DNA from: Rhodoferax sp.
GTDB taxonomy: Bacteria > Pseudomonadota > Gammaproteobacteria > Burkholderiales > Burkholderiaceae_C
DNA length: 5,812 nucleotides
Assembly: GCA_028292305.1 (NCBI GenBank)
Contig: JAQGMQ010000543.1
Location: 1-5,812 of the forward strand
Direction: 5' to 3'
The number at the start of each line of letters is the position of its first letter. Position 1 is the stretch's first letter. Made by a program: the position numbers and the translations under genes. This document shows positions 5,439-5,812 of the stretch, in pieces. The notes under the pieces were generated by a model. It ran no database searches, was not told where the DNA came from, and saw only the letters and a list, made by a program, of their open reading frames with translations.

Positions 5439-5491
5439 CACCGCAGACACCGCATCCGCCCCCACCAAACGCCCTGCCGACGCCCACGCCC

Positions 5492-5812
5492 TCAGTCAAA
5501 CGCCCACCCCGCCAGGCAACTCGGTCCGACCGCCCCGCGCCACAGCCGGCGCGCGGGCAGGTCCGACCCCGCGCCGCTGGCCAGCATCAGCGGCAGCAGA
5601 TGTTCTTCTCTCGGATGCGATGCGCGCCCACCTGGGGCCTTGCGCCAGTCGGCGAGTTGCCGGGTGCGCTCGTCGCGTGTGCCGGCCAGCGCCGTGTCCA
5701 GCCAGTCGTGAAAAGCAAACGAAGCCGGCGCGCCGGCCGCGAAGTTCTGCAGGTTGTGGTAGCTCATGCCCGCGCCGACGATCAGCACGCCTTCATAGCG
5801 CAGGCTTTCAAG
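5492..5812 (-). CDS. DODA/LigB-type extradiol ring-cleavage dioxygenase, C-terminal part
   Basis: The 106 C-terminal residues of a protein whose start lies beyond the right edge. It resembles the DODA-type (4,5-DOPA dioxygenase extradiol, YgiD-like) branch of the LigB superfamily, non-haem metalloenzymes of about 260 residues that open catecholic rings. Two signatures are visible, numbering from the edge: VGAGMSYHNL (12-21), with His19 as the likely catalytic histidine, and ASHPREEHLLPLMLASG (64-80), whose His71 is a metal ligand in this family. Between them is the usual FHDWLDTAL ... R..QLADWRKAPGGR helix region. The end, WRGAVGPSCLAGWAFD, is the normal family C-terminus, so the 3' end is intact. 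Substrate is unknown; many members are of unassigned function. It is convergent with the Rid gene across the gene-poor region. Confidence 0.88.
   Translation of the reverse strand, partial: LESLRYEGVLIVGAGMSYHNLQNFAAGAPASFAFHDWLDTALAGTRDERTRQLADWRKAPGGRASHPREEHLLPLMLASGAGSDLPARRLWRGAVGPSCLAGWAFD

Larger units (their letters stand above)
5154..5491. other. Gene-poor 338-bp region between convergent genes
   Basis: No gene with a ribosome binding site and normal codon use is visible between the Rid gene and the dioxygenase. The first two thirds are less GC-rich than the flanks; from about 5440 the sequence becomes C-rich. It holds a hairpin at 5161-5187, a short minus-strand open frame at 5188-5277 and an inverted repeat at 5421-5438. 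A plus-strand frame overlaps the Rid gene and runs to 5425, with the segment VEIQVPLHIDSVAELRRQS near its end that looks somewhat protein-like, but it has no independent start. Together this fits a decayed locus more than a functional one. Confidence 0.5.

Overview
The window looks like chromosomal DNA from a high-GC betaproteobacterium, most likely Burkholderiales and plausibly Comamonadaceae (Variovorax/Acidovorax-like). The basis is GC-rich third codon positions, the style of the encoded proteins and the gene order. This is a judgement from composition and family resemblance; no database was searched. There is no tRNA, rRNA, IS element, CRISPR array or phage gene.

Left part (1-1487): a divergent regulator/target arrangement. 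On the minus strand a PaaI-type hotdog thioesterase (320-910) is followed 59 bp later by glyoxalase I, gloA, which runs off the left edge. On the plus strand, 58 bp from the thioesterase start, is a MarR-family regulator (969-1487). The spacer between them holds a perfect 7-bp-arm palindrome (948-963) and a second, degenerate copy 15 bp away. This is the layout expected of a MarR protein that represses itself and the divergent thioesterase, and possibly gloA by read-through.

Centre (1551-4611): a TIM-barrel protein of the xylose-isomerase-like (sugar phosphate isomerase/epimerase) superfamily with a good ribosome binding site is followed by a 696-residue exported protein. That protein has a signal peptide, a fibronectin-III-like module and a long right-handed parallel beta-helix, and is probably a periplasmic or secreted polysaccharide-acting or polysaccharide-binding protein. 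Short tandem repeats flank it: three 14-bp units upstream and four to five 11-bp units downstream.

Right part (4773-5812): a RidA/YjgF-family protein keeps the substrate-binding Arg but lacks the Glu of archetypal RidA. Next is a gene-poor 338-bp stretch with lower GC, small inverted repeats and a possible gene remnant. Last is the C-terminal part of a DODA/LigB-type extradiol dioxygenase (minus strand) that enters from the right edge.

The genes do not form one obvious pathway. The one clear functional unit is the MarR-thioesterase-gloA cluster, which suggests a response to reactive or aromatic acyl compounds. I found no convincing new defence or mobile system. The most interesting items are the double operator with a probably leaderless MarR start, the repeats around the exported beta-helix gene, and the atypical Rid protein.
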